This document shows positions 33,841 to 45,352 of a DNA stretch of 64,000 nt, piece by piece. Numbering within the stretch: the first letter of the stretch is position 1; the number at the start of each line of letters is the position of its first letter. A program made the translations under genes and the position numbers. Origin of the DNA: Cryptomeria japonica (lineage: Eukaryota > Streptophyta > Pinopsida > Cupressales > Cupressaceae); assembly GCF_030272615.1 (NCBI RefSeq), contig NC_081410.1, positions 290,407,957 to 290,471,956 of the forward strand, read 5' to 3'. The notes below the pieces were generated by a model that had not been told where the DNA came from, did not search any database, and saw nothing but the letters and a program-made list of their open reading frames with translations.

Positions 33841-34892
33841 TGTTGGTATTATGGATATGTCGCATTGGTTTTGTCATTGATGTCAACACTTATCAACACT
33901 TATCCTTCTAGAGATCTTTGGTTATGTTCACCGACAAGTTTAGTGACTTATGCACAGTCACCGGTATTTGGTTCACCAATAGATTATATTGTTCACCAGT
34001 ACTTAGGATGACTTGTTATCATCTGGAGATCACTTGGTTATGTCGAATACATGGTTTGGACACTTGGTTTTGGTATTCTGTTTATTGGTCTAATCGGGTT
34101 GACATATTTGCTATTACTGGCGAATTGGTCTTGGTTATGGACCGACATGCGTTATGTATTCTAGATCAACATGACATGTTATGGAGATGATTTAATCAAT
34201 TGGATATTGTTGTAATTACATTGAGCCGACATGATGCATCACATCTTGAATTACTTGTAAATGATTTAATTGTAATATTCTTAGTGAGATGACCTACACA
34301 TTTGGTCTTAGGTCTTGGTATGTATGTAAGATCTCAATTGTGAGATGTATGAACATGAAATGTAAGGTTATGGTATTGTAACATGGTATGTGTGAATATT
34401 GAAGATCATATGAGCAGACCATAGAAAAGGAGATAATTAGATCTTAACCGGTACTGAATCCAGCATTGGAGATGCTACTTTTAGCAATACATTATCATTA
34501 GATTTAATCATCCAATTATAGTCAGTGTGACTCCTATTTTGTGATTGAGCAGTGAGCTCTAGGAGGTTGTCCTTTCTACATGTGTAGACCCCATTGGTAT
34601 ACACATACTATCTATAGTAGTATCATCTAATTGTGGGTAAGGTTTTTCACCATGGGTTTTCCCCTTATAGGGTTTCCACATACAAATCTCTGTGTTATGT
34701 GTTGTGGATATTGTTTCTCTTTCTATTTCATGCATTAAGTTTCACTGGTATTGATATTAACTATTAATCTGATAATCGACATTAAGTCTGGCTCACTGAT
34801 ATTATGTATCAAGTTTGATTAAGTGATATTTGGGTTGAAATAAATAGACAACTAATTCACCCCCCTCTCTTAGTTGCCTTCGGGTCCTAACA
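33841..34892 (+). repeat. 3' LTR of F
   Basis: 1052 bases from TGTTGGTATTATGG to GGTCCTAACA, collinear with the 5' LTR. Followed by ATCAT. Confidence 0.9.
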
Positions 34893-34897
34893 ATCAT
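34893..34897. repeat. target site duplication of F, right copy
   Basis: ATCAT, identical to 28198-28202. Element C resumes here. Confidence 0.9.
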
Positions 34898-34940
34898 CTT
34901 TGGATCTTTACCTCAAGCATTTAAGCTTCTGCACAAAGAG
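34898..34940 (-). other. leader and degenerate primer site of C
   Basis: On the minus strand GGATTAGGTCCTCTTTGTGC and AGAAGCTTAAATGCTTGAGG parallel the F leader (ATTAGTCCTCTTTTTGCAGA, AGTTTAACAACTTGAGG), so this is the segment between LTR and gag. The TGGTATCAGAG primer sequence itself is eroded to AACTGGATTAGG. Confidence 0.6.
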
Positions 34941-36425
34941 GACCTAATCCAGTTATAACTGACAGGGGGGGTGAATCAGTGTTAACAATAAACTGAAATA
35001 TTTCACCAATCTGAAAACACTTTACAAAAATAGTTCATAACCAGTATTGATAACTACTCAATTGATCACTTAAAGCAGATTTATCAAACTACTCATTCAT
35101 GTGTTCATCAACATGTAAGCAATGTAATGATATCAAATCCACACATAAACAAATCAACCACCATATGAACATAGATATTTTTCATGTGGAAACCCAAATG
35201 GGAAAAACCATGATGGGAATTGGTACCCAAAATTTTTTCACTCTTTTGGAATGTGCCCTGTTAAAGGCCTAGCCTGGTTAGGAACTTTACAGTAATGCCT
35301 GATTAAGAGCATATCCTATTAGGAGTCACCGAATGAAGGGATTTTAACCTTATCTTTGTTAGGAGCTCTACCCTATTAGGAGTAACCATGCTAAAGGATT
35401 TAAACCAAAATTAATGAGCCACCCGGTGAAGGGATTTACAAGATCAGACCTGTTAGGACCTACCCGGTTAAGGGATTTTAATTTTGCTACAACTATTAGG
35501 AAACAACAAATAAATGATCTTATCAATGCACTCTATGCTTGCTAGTACAGATCCATTTCAGCTCCAATCTGCTTCACACATGCAAACATGTCAATTTGGT
35601 TCGGCACACTCTCCTTCTCTGATCACCAACACACTAAACCTTCTCAAGTTTGACCTAAATACATTTTTCAACTAGGTCGGTTACATAAACCTAACCAAAT
35701 TCAAAATATATTGAATTTACATCATAGATCATATCAGATTATTATAAATCATCATACAAATCATTACAACAAATTTCAAGATAATTACAGTTGTTGAATG
35801 ATCATAACACATCACCACACATTGATCTGATAAGTTGTCAAACCCTTATCACATTCTACTAAGCACTTTGCTGTTTCCTAAGAAATTTGCTCCTTGTACA
35901 TGCTCAAATACAATCTTATCATCACACACGATTTCTGACATGTCATCACTAAGTAATGAATATGATAAGATTCATTGCCAAACCATAAAACATCATCGGT
36001 CAAAGATCTTAATACCAGTTCTCAAACCCTACACTGAATATACAACAATCAATTACAAACATGACTTCTGGCTCTCTAAACATGATGCAGTTCCAATCAT
36101 AGACTCATTACAATGTCATAAGCATACATTCCAAACCGCAACATCTGACTCAACACGGATCTATACCGCAACCATCTCCTTTTGTCTTCCTACTTACCGA
36201 TTCACTGTCAACTTAGTAAAAATTCCATTATCGGTTAGGCAATACTTAGATAACTTAGATGACATACCAAGCATAAACAAATATGGTTGCCATCAATGAC
36301 AACACAAATGACTGATCATAGAGCATCATATCATAATTATATTGTCACCAACAGTCCATCAATATATCATCAACATCCTTTACTAGTACATCATCATCAC
36401 CATCAGCTATGCCAACATGCTAACA
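34941..36425 (-). repeat. 5' LTR of C
   Basis: On the minus strand it runs from TGTTAGCATGTTGGC (36425) to TGATTCACCCCCCCTGTCAG near 34945. It contains the shared copia block (TTTTTCATGTGGAAACCC on the plus strand, about 35185) and a run of ~20-base repeats at 35250-35490. The exact inner boundary is uncertain by about 10 bases because the primer site is eroded. Confidence 0.72.
35250..35490. repeat. degenerate CTGTTAGGAG / AAGGGATTTTAA repeats in the C LTR
   Basis: Alternating words such as CCTATTAGGAGT, CCTGTTAGGACC, CCCGGTTAAGGGATTT and CACCGAATGAAGGGATTTT recur about eight times. They lie in the part of the LTR that is missing from the left copy. Confidence 0.55.
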
Positions 36426-36912
36426 CTGCACACAAGGTTGTCATATCTCTTATGTGTTCAATAGGTGTGACATGATCCTTACCAGTAAAAATATGTAGAA
36501 TTTTTAGAGATGCTCTTGGTATGGGATCATGTTGGGTTAGATTTAAAGGGTTGCCTCCATTGAAGGGTACAACAACATGTGCTCTTGGTATGGCCTTTGG
36601 AAATACTGGAGGATTGACTGGTGGATTAACCAGTAAATTCTGGGTAACGAATGGCTGAACTGGGGGTGTTGCAAAAAGAAGATTTATGTAGGTAGAAAAA
36701 TTAGGCTAAGAATTAGACAGAGGAAAATAATTAGACAGAAAATTAGAATTTGGGATCTCAAGAAAATCTTTAGCTGATGAATTTGCGGAAAAATCAACTG
36801 TTGAATTTGTTGTTTTCTTTGTCTTTTTCGCTGTCCTTGACCTCCTTTGTAATGGTGGTAGGTCAGTGTGCTCAACTGGATCCTCACTTTGTCTTGTTTG
36901 ATATTTTCTCAT
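36426..36912 (-). pseudogene. gypsy element D, N-terminal gag fragment
   Basis: On the minus strand a frame starts MRKYQTRQSEDPVEHTDLPP at 36912 with a basic stretch (RRSRTAKKTKKTT). After a stop near 36706 it continues in another frame with VVVPFNGGNPLNLTQHDPIP and ILHIFTGKDHVTPIEHIRDM. The last motif matches the F.GeD.vTp.eHi opening of the plant gypsy gag domain. The fragment is cut at 36425 by the 5' LTR of C. The rest of gag is not found on the other side of C. Confidence 0.65.
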
Positions 36913-37060
36913 ATGTTGTTAAGACCCGTTCTGCACATAAAACTAGAAAATAGAGTTGCTAGGTACTTAGAAAAATAACCTCAAAAGGCTGTAATACTGT
37001 TGTGAATACCAAAACAACAAAAAAAATGGAGTTTTTTTGAGCTATAAAAGCTCAAACGCA

Positions 37061-37080
37061 TCCCACCGGGCATGCCAAAA
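37061..37080 (-). other. primer binding site of gypsy element D
   Basis: The minus strand reads TTTTGGCATGCCCGGTGGGA, the TGGCATGCCCGGTGGGA style of primer site found in plant gypsy elements. It lies 149 bases upstream of the gag start, consistent with the gag call. Confidence 0.7.
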
Positions 37081-38050
37081 ACTATTTTTGTGAAGGATTG
37101 CACCCATGATGCTAAGTGTGAAACCATGCAATCATGTGAAACATGGAAACACCTTCGAGCCTTTAGGTTGCTCAAAGTGAAGGTGAATCTTCGGGTTATG
37201 GATCGACTTCACTTTAATCCCTCCTAAAAATAAATGATTGATGTGTAAAAGAGAGAAATAATCTGAAAATACTGAAATCTGCAACTAAATTAGAAGGTGA
37301 TACAACAAAATTATAATGATAATAGCCTGAAAACCCACAAAACTTTGACAAAATTTTGCCCACACAAAATAATTGTACTCTTCAACCACATAAATATTTC
37401 CTAGGAAGGCTACAGGGATCATAAACCTGGAAGGAAAACTAGTTTCACAAACAAATTGACAAAATAATACCCCTGTTACACAACCTAAAACCTGTGATTA
37501 TACGAAAAGCAGAAAATACATGCACAAAAAATAGACTGAAATTCAAAGGTTTCTAGATCAAAACATGGTAAATCTCTGTCAAATTTGCAAATGAACATGC
37601 ACTATTACCAAGGTAAACACATGGAACTCTATAATATCAAAAGAATGCTGCTATATAAAACTAAAGTGTTGAGATACAATGTTTTTTTGCAAAAATGTGT
37701 ATGCAAAAAAGAAAGAGCCTAAAAAACTCATGTGTAAACCTACCAAAAATAGCCTCCAATGCTGAAAATAGGTCTACCACTGATTCTGCATGAAAAAGAA
37801 CCCCTATGCTAAAAATAGAACTGGCAATCTATTGCCAAATAGGTCCATTGAGAAAGCAAGACTCGTTGTCCAAAACTGCATACCACTACCAAATATAGCA
37901 ACTAAAAATAAAATACCTCTCCCTCTTAAAATAGAACTTTAACTTTGCCAAATATAGTCTCAAGAAAAAACAACCCATCTCTATCATGAGACAGTCTATG
38001 CCAAAAATATCCCTGCCTCTTATATCTCTCAAAAGAAAAATGATTTTAAT
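37081..38050 (-). repeat. probable 5' LTR of gypsy element D, boundaries unsure
   Basis: On the minus strand the sequence before the primer site should be LTR. CCTTCACA (37089-37096) is a possible 3' end. The region has no ORF and carries recurring GCCAAAAATA/CCAAATATAG words at 37740-38030. No second copy exists in the window to fix the borders, and the right edge is arbitrary. Confidence 0.4.
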
Positions 38051-41000
38051 AATAATGTAGAACAATTTGTTCCATTTTAAATATTAAAATAATTTTTATC
38101 TTTTCCTTTTAAATATTTTATATTTTAATATATATTTATTAAGAATTTTAGTGAAGTAAGTCTTAATAAATATATATTAAAATATAAATTACATTTTATT
38201 CTAAAGGAAATCAATATTATATATTGATATATAATAATTAAGATTTTTATTAAATAAATCTTTAATTAATATATAATATGATTATATTACAAAAATATAT
38301 ACTCAATCTCTTTCCCAATTTTACATAGGTTATAATACATGCGGTATTTATTTCAATAAAACAAAGAGGAAAAGAAATGAGCCCTTAATTTAGGGCATGC
38401 AAACTCAAACCCTAAGAACGAACTTGCATTGTTTCAATTTTGCATCTCCTATCTTGGATGAGAGATTCATGTGGTCGTCATGCATATGCTTCTCTATTTT
38501 TTCCTTTTAAACTGGGGTTTCTACAGAGGCTTGAACTGAATATCAATCTGGGATGCCGAAGTCCGGTATGCATGATTTTCTCTCATCTGTTATTTATCTT
38601 TGCATCTAACAAAGGGTTTTTGTAAACACGGCGATTCCTCTCTATTATTGGGCATTTTTTGTCTTTTTGTAGAAGATTTATCATGGAATCTTTTCTTCTA
38701 CCATTCATGTATTAGGGTTTCTTCATGTGAAATCTTTATTTGAACATGCACTCTCTGTGTTGGCTATACTTCTGTGTATACATTTTTTTTTAGTTTATTA
38801 GACTATATCTTTTATTTCACTTCATTGTGCCATTAGCATGTAATGGTGTGGAGAGTTTATAAAAGTTTCTACTCTGTAAAAGAGATCAAGACCCTGTGAA
38901 TCAAAAATATTATGTATCATACCATATCTCTTGTTATTTTATCATGTTAATATTCTCCCTTGGGATAGTGAACCTTATTATTTTACTGTATTTTGGTTCT
39001 CATGGAGGCTGTTATCACTGCCTCATACTTTTGATTGCCTTTGTGCACTTTCTTAAGGGTTATTCTGGAACTGCATGCACTGTCTGTATGACTATGTTAT
39101 AGTCTTCATCACATGATGACTATTAAACTCTAAACTACTGAAGCTGACTGCATTGTCCTTTGGAATCTTCATGAGAAAAGATTGTATCTGTTAGTGGATT
39201 GACCATTGATTTGATCTAGGAATTAGCCTCTTAAATTTATTGTATCTTATTGTCATTTATGACTACTTATATCTTAATGATAGTGAAATGTGTTGCCATT
39301 GTTCTTTGGGATTTTGTATTTCACTTTCCTTATGCATCTTGCAAAGACACTTTGCGTAGGCAAATATATTATTGTCATCGATGATCTTTGTGTCTCTATT
39401 GTTCATTTGAGAATGCTGCTATATTTTGACATTAGTAAGCATTATGACTACAAATATCATTCATTACATTGTCCTCTAATAGCTCCTCTTATGTAGTCTA
39501 AAAACTGTTGACTATCAACAATCTTGTCAATGCATCTAAGGTACTATGCTCTGACATTTTTAAACTAGGTACATATTTGGATCATTGTGTTTTGCCTTGT
39601 TAAAAATGTTCAACTCATCAATGTTGCACTCAACTATATCTTTGAAAATATAGCTTCAACTATTGTAAAGGTTTAAAGTATCCTTTTAATCTTTAAACAA
39701 AGTCACTATTGCTTTTCATTTCATCACTGTGTAATGACAGTCCCTTCATGACTATTACTATTGACTGTGATATGAAATGTTGGTATAAGATCATCATTGC
39801 TTATTATGATATCATATATTATATGGCACTATTATATTGTTGTTAAGGCTAGAAATGATGCCATGAGGACACTTATCACTGTGATTACTTGTGGACCCTC
39901 TGACCTTGATATGGAAGGATGCTATTCTGTGAATTTTAGATTGTTGTAGGATATATTTCTTTCATTGTTCTAATAAGATGACTACACCTTTATGATTGAG
40001 GGCTGCTATACTATTTTTTTTTACCACTATTTGTTCATAGGTGAGGGCTATCCCTTGCGTAGTATGTAAGGTGCTACTCTTTGATTCTCTGACATGGTCA
40101 GAAGGCTGCTCCTTATTCACTATAACTAAATGCATGACAATCTTCACATGTTCATTTGTTGATTGTAGCTTCTCATTGTGATCAATATCTTATGATTGTG
40201 ACCTCCATGCCTATTGAAATAATTATACATGATGAATGGTGACTTATACTTGATAGGAACCTTGCTCATTCTATTATTGGTTGTTTCATTGTTATGTAAT
40301 TTTAATAACATTTAAGGGATGATTACTCATTGACTGTCAGGAGATTCTGCTAACACTATGATCATGATTGCTCTTTTACTGAGATATTCTCCTTTATTTG
40401 CATATTTATATACTTGCAACCTTCCTTGACTGCTCTACTCAGTTGTCTGGTTCTCTATGGCATGCCTAATTTGTTATTATGCAGATCTTTGTTTGTAAGC
40501 ATTGTGATTATAGATGATTGTATTCAATATATTAATGCACCTCTTGTGCTCATGACAGTGACCATACTTCTGTTGTATGACGGGGAATTTGGTTGTTGTA
40601 GCTTTCTATTACATAGGCTCTTTTCACTATAGTTAATAATCAATTGTTTTATGCTTTATGGTCACTGTTATGTAGCTACCCTTTCTTCCATGGAATGTAA
40701 AAACACCTTTCCTACTAGCGTGAGTATGATCTTTGATATGTGTTATAATCACTGTCTCATGACTGAGACTATCAATTTTCTTCATGGGTGGCCTTTTTCT
40801 TTATGATTGAGATCCAACGTTTTGATACCTTTGTGACTTTGGCCCAAGATACTACTCTTATTTATCTCTATGCTGCCCTGTGCACTAATAATGGCTTTAT
40901 GTATTGGAAATATTATCAACAAGGCTCATCCTTCCTGATTTCATTCTATATAAACCTCTATGCACTATGCCTTTGACATATGAAGGATGTACACTACTAT

Positions 41001-43850
41001 GTGACTGATCACTAATGATCAGGACCATGTGGCAAGGCCTTGTTACTGATGTAAGATTGACAATGAGCATTGTTGTTTATGGATAGCAGCCTATTACTAA
41101 AAAAACCAAAGATCTATCCTTTGGTAGTGAACAAGAAAAAGGTGGAAGATTGTCAATGAAGGCTTTTACCATGCTGCTATCTTCAATCTTTGATTTACCT
41201 GTGACTAAAAATATGTTTTTTGTTATTTCAATATTGCTTTCTATCATTTATTTTGAATGAGGCCTTCCTTAACAAGCTGCTATTATATGTGCAAGTACCT
41301 TACTATCTATGGAGCTATTATGGTGGCCTTTGACCTTAAAAATAGACCTGACTATAACATAGATGTTCTATTGACTATCTTCATGAGGTTTAATGACAAC
41401 AATAAGACTGTCCATTTCTATGTTACACGAGTTCACTATTGTTGCGTATATGAAATGCTTATGCCTTTGTTTTTATTGCTTTGTGATTATAGCTCTGTGT
41501 GAATGCCTGTCATGAATCTTTTGATTTTAATGTATTTTCTATGGTAAATTTTCATTTATGTTTTGGCATTTATAACATTAATTCTTCCTTGGTGGTTGAT
41601 GTGTGATCACTAGGTCATTATAAGGCTTATAATGACTTGTACTTTGTTGCTTGAAACTACCTGTGATAGAGCAATATTCTCTCTAAACTATAACAAGCTT
41701 TTAATGACTATTGTGAATCAAATTTATCATAGATGTTCAATGATTCATGTTCAGGCTTAATAAGCTCTTAATATGCTACTATAGAAATTTTTGAACTTCA
41801 AAGCCCTTACTTTACAAAAGACAGTAATATTTATATTTGTATGCATGCATTCTTGATTTAAGGTTCACTGTTAATTGTGACTACTCTTTCATATTACGGT
41901 TTCATGCCTATTAATGGTTGTAACCTATGGATTTTGGGTGATGTTTGACTATTCCTTCATGTGTAGAAACCTTCATCACCTACTATGATTGCAAAATGCT
42001 TTTATCTACCCCTTAGAACATGAACTTTGAAGCCGATTGTTATTAACCCTTAGATTGTAGTTGCTCAATGATTTGGCTATGAATGTTTGTTGTTTATGAT
42101 TTTCTTTATCATGAATTCTTGTTGATTCTTGTAGCACTAAGATAAGGGCTACTATGTTGACTTCATTGTTTTATGAAAGTTGTTACTGTATTTCTCAGAG
42201 ATGACTATATTTAAATATTTTAGCTCCATTAATCAGTGAATAAGGGCATTGTATAATTGTTCAAGAAGATCTTATCTTTGTTTGATCAACACACTATTAT
42301 CATATTTCCCTTGATCATTTAATAATGTGAATGCAGGTGCTCTTTTCCCCGCGCTCATGTACTGTCAAGATATTTGTTTGATAATTTCTATACACGTCCA
42401 TGATCTCTCATTTGAGCTTTTTCAATTATCTTTGCATGAGTCAATCTATGACTTTCCTTTGATCATGAACTCAACCTTTAGTAGACTGATGTCTTCATTC
42501 TTCTTACTATAATGACTTGTGTAACACTCATGGACTATGTGTATTTAGTTGATATTATAATTGTCTTCTATTGTTTTGATAGTTCATTGAGACTAAGACT
42601 GGAAATTGTTGATTTTCTAAAATGCTACTGTATATTGCATGTTCTTGATGGCTTTGTACACTCTTGACTTATTCTTGTAGTTCATCATGATTCCTAACTT
42701 GACTTTTTTTTATTATCATTAAAGATTTTATAGATTGCAACAATAATCTTTCTAAATCTTTGACAATCACATAAATTCTTCTTAATAATCTTTGGGTTGT
42801 GACAACTTCATTACTGTTGCTCCTCTGTTCATGACTGTAATTGATATTTTGTTCCTACTGTCATTACCTGTTATTCTCTATCTCATATTACTCTTGGATT
42901 ATCATTTTTCTAATCAAGACCATTGTATCTTTGTATGATAGTATTCTTGTGTGTTTTCCTATCTTTTATTTCTGTTGTTGCATATGAATGCATTGTTGCT
43001 TATTCTTTTTGAGTCTTTTCATATTGTTTTCACTCACATGATGACTCTAGTCATCTATTGATCATGGGATATATCTATTCACTATTATATGTGTTGTCAT
43101 TGAATGGAAGCTTTTAGTGTCATTGAGTGATATTACATGAGACTTTGGATACAGTTTTATTCTTGTTTAGTAGCTGATTGGTGTCACTGTGTGAGTAGTG
43201 ACATGTATTTTGAGCTCAACCCCTTTAAGAGCCCATTCTAACCCACATACATGATATTTATAAAATGAAAACCTATATCTACACATGAAACAAACAAGTT
43301 AGATAAAAACATGATTTTCGTTGATATCTAATGGCATCTTTTTTGCATTGATCGGATCTAAATTCTCCGAGTTTGATGTAGGACTGTAAGTATATTGGGA
43401 GTAATAGTATGTATGTTAGGGCGAGGTAAGTAACCTTGAGATCTAACAAATATTTTCTTCTCTCACATTTCAGGTGATTCCTTGGAGTGGATAATGAAGC
43501 ACTTGGATTCTGGGAGATGTTGATCAACCATCCAAAGGAACTTGTCAACCTTTTCAGGCAATGACGGTTTCCTTATCTCTTCTTCACATACCCCTCTTGT
43601 TTTTTATATATTTATAGTTCTATGTTGATGTACTTATCTCAGCTATTCCCATGGCTTGTGTGGGATCTTGTGAACAATTTGTTCTTCATAAATAAAAATG
43701 TATTACATACAGATGTTTCATTCATGTATATCTCTCTTGATTCAAACATTGCATATTTGGAAATAAGATACTTGTATGGCATACATGTTTATTTAATAAA
43801 GATAGCAAAATTGGAAAAAAATTATGTACCTATTATCTACAATGCATGAC
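38051..43850. other. AT-rich region without a recognisable gene
   Basis: 38051-38330 is almost pure A/T, with inverted-looking ATATATTTATTAAG / CTTAATAAATATATAT at 38124-38176 that can form a long hairpin. From about 38400 to 43200 the plus strand is T-rich and full of recurring short words (ATGACTATT, GACTGTGA, CATTGTGATT), with no ORF above about 90 codons and no domain. AGGTAAGTAACC (43434) and a CTCTCACATTTCAG acceptor (43459-43472) resemble intron borders but lead to no recognisable exon. Confidence 0.4.
38119..38181. repeat. AT-rich inverted repeat (possible hairpin)
   Basis: TTTAATATATATTTATTAAG is followed about 20 bases later by its complement CTTAATAAATATATATTAAA. A stem of 20 base pairs with a short loop could form. 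It could be a short MITE-like or foldback remnant. Confidence 0.6.
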
Positions 43851-44495
43851 CTATAATAGGTCACCAAAATTTTAGGTGTGAAATTTTTTTGGTAACAGTA
43901 ACCCAATCAACTTAGCAATCACATCTTTGTTAACTTCAAACTAAATATCACCTAGCTTAAGCCTATGATTCTCTCAAGAGGTAGCAAACTGGAAGGAGAT
44001 ATTTTCATCAAACCCATTCACATTTTTAATGAACTGGTTGAACCCACCATCCGAGAAAATATGCCAAAATTTCTTGTCATCTTTGAATTCAAAGTGGATG
44101 CTTACCTAATTCACACCCTGTCACTTCCCATATGCATAGTAGTTATAAAACCCAACTTAGAAGACTACTCTAACTTAAAAGGAAAATTACAAATAGATAT
44201 GAAGTATATGGGTTGTGTTTCATAGTAGTAAAAATTATGACTAGGCACTATCCATTTAAGATGCCAAACATGCCATCCGCCACCCATGGTACAAAGAAAA
44301 GGCCAAAAAAGAGACAATTTTTTTTCATAATTGCCAAAATATTGTTGGGATGAAGAATTGCAATATGGATATGACCAAGAATTAAATTTTAGATCCAAAT
44401 TAAGATATAGTTAATATCCCCTTAAAAATTAATTTAAAAAGCCATCAAAATGATAAGACCTGAAATGGGAAACACAATGGCAAGCCAATGAGAAG
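43851..44495. other. no gene recognised, left flank of the hAT element
   Basis: One short ORF (43965-44225, 86 codons, MILSRGSKLEGDIFIKP start) has no recognisable domain and I do not call it a gene. Confidence 0.35.
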
Positions 44496-44997
44496 CAGGG
44501 TTTACTTTAGTGGCGAATATTCACCAATGGTTAATATTTCACATCGGTGACCTAGAAAATAGCAAATATATTGTACCGATTGGGGGTGGCCACGTCACCT
44601 AGACTTTATACATATTTGTCAAATGCATTGCCCAATCACCCATTATTTCATGTAATTAATTGTATCTCTGTCAAGATTTCGCCGATAGAATCTACGTTTT
44701 CCACACGGTAAATTCAATATTTCTGCCTACACTTTGTGAGGTTGTCTTAATAGCCGACCATAATTTTCCAATAGCCATATAAAGATTTATTGGCCAAGAG
44801 GATCCAATTCGCATGGCATTTTGCGGAAGCGTGTCTCAATTCACCCTAATTTTTGCCAACTCTATTATAATTGCCAATTAATTGGATGACCCATAGTCAC
44901 CTTGAAAATTACATAAGACTTGCTATACTTAAGTGTGACTCACCAAATATTTGTATACCATATAAAATTCCCGCCAAATTTGCCAAATAAGGATTTG

Positions 44998-45005
44998 TAT
45001 AAATA
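44998..45005 (+). promoter_or_regulatory. TATA box upstream of the hAT transposase
   Basis: TATAAATA followed by GAGTC, about 135 bases before the intron donor and 355 before the first ATG. The transposase 5' UTR would start near 45030. Confidence 0.5.
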
Positions 45006-45135
45006 GAGTCAAAGATCAAATTTATCTCTACATAATTTGGTCGGTTCTGAGCTCTCAATTCAGATCATTGACCAAGTTTCAGACTAGGAACAACCATTGT
45101 TGGTGACTGCATTGGCGACTGCTAGTGACCTAAAG

Positions 45136-45335
45136 GTAAGTGATCATATTTTTGAAGTGTTATAATATTATTTTGAATTCATCTCTATATGTTTGCACTA
45201 TTGAGTTCATTCTTATTTAGTGGGGACCTGTCAGTGGTCACCCAAGAGACCTCAGACATCTAGATTGTAGGTCATAGGGCCAATGAATCATATAGTCTAT
45301 TATTACTTCTTCAACAAGTTGATATTTTTTTGCAG
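45136..45335 (+). other. probable 5' UTR intron of the hAT transposase
   Basis: The donor AAAG|GTAAGT and the acceptor TTTTTTTTGCAG|CC frame a 200-base AT-rich segment. The first ATG of the transposase follows 18 bases after the acceptor. Prediction from splice consensus only. Confidence 0.55.
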
Positions 45336-45352
45336 CCTTTATTTCATTGAAG

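Larger units (their letters stand above)
28203..34892 (+). mobile_element. complete Ty1/copia LTR retrotransposon F
   Basis: A structurally complete 6.7 kb element: paired LTRs (28203-29242 and 33841-34892), initiator-Met primer site, gag, pol in copia order (protease, integrase, RT, RNase H), polypurine tract and an exact 5 bp target duplication. It sits inside C in the opposite orientation and is the youngest insertion of its nest. By eye, 17 or so differences occur in the first 245 aligned LTR bases. It has several stops, at least three frameshifts and a lost integrase catalytic residue, so it is now dead. Confidence 0.92.
23076..36425 (-). mobile_element. copia LTR retrotransposon C, interrupted by F
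   Basis: Minus-strand element. Right to left: 5' LTR (about 34941-36425), leader (34898-34940), F insertion at the gag start codon, gag, protease, integrase, RT, RNase H, polypurine tract, and a 3' LTR whose outer part is missing. The two LTR copies match well over about 780 bases (23076-23868 and 35645-36425). The right end abuts a gypsy gag (element D), but the left end does not, so one flank was rearranged and no target duplication can be shown. Confidence 0.8.

Noticed and set aside
38440-43560. Many 60-90 codon ORFs in the AT-rich region
   Set aside because: Lengths fit chance in T-rich DNA, there is no domain, and there is no consistent frame.
43434-43560. Possible exon after AGGTAAGT ... 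TTTCAG
   Set aside because: The downstream reading (GDSLEWIMKHLDSGR) is short, ends quickly and matches nothing I recognise.
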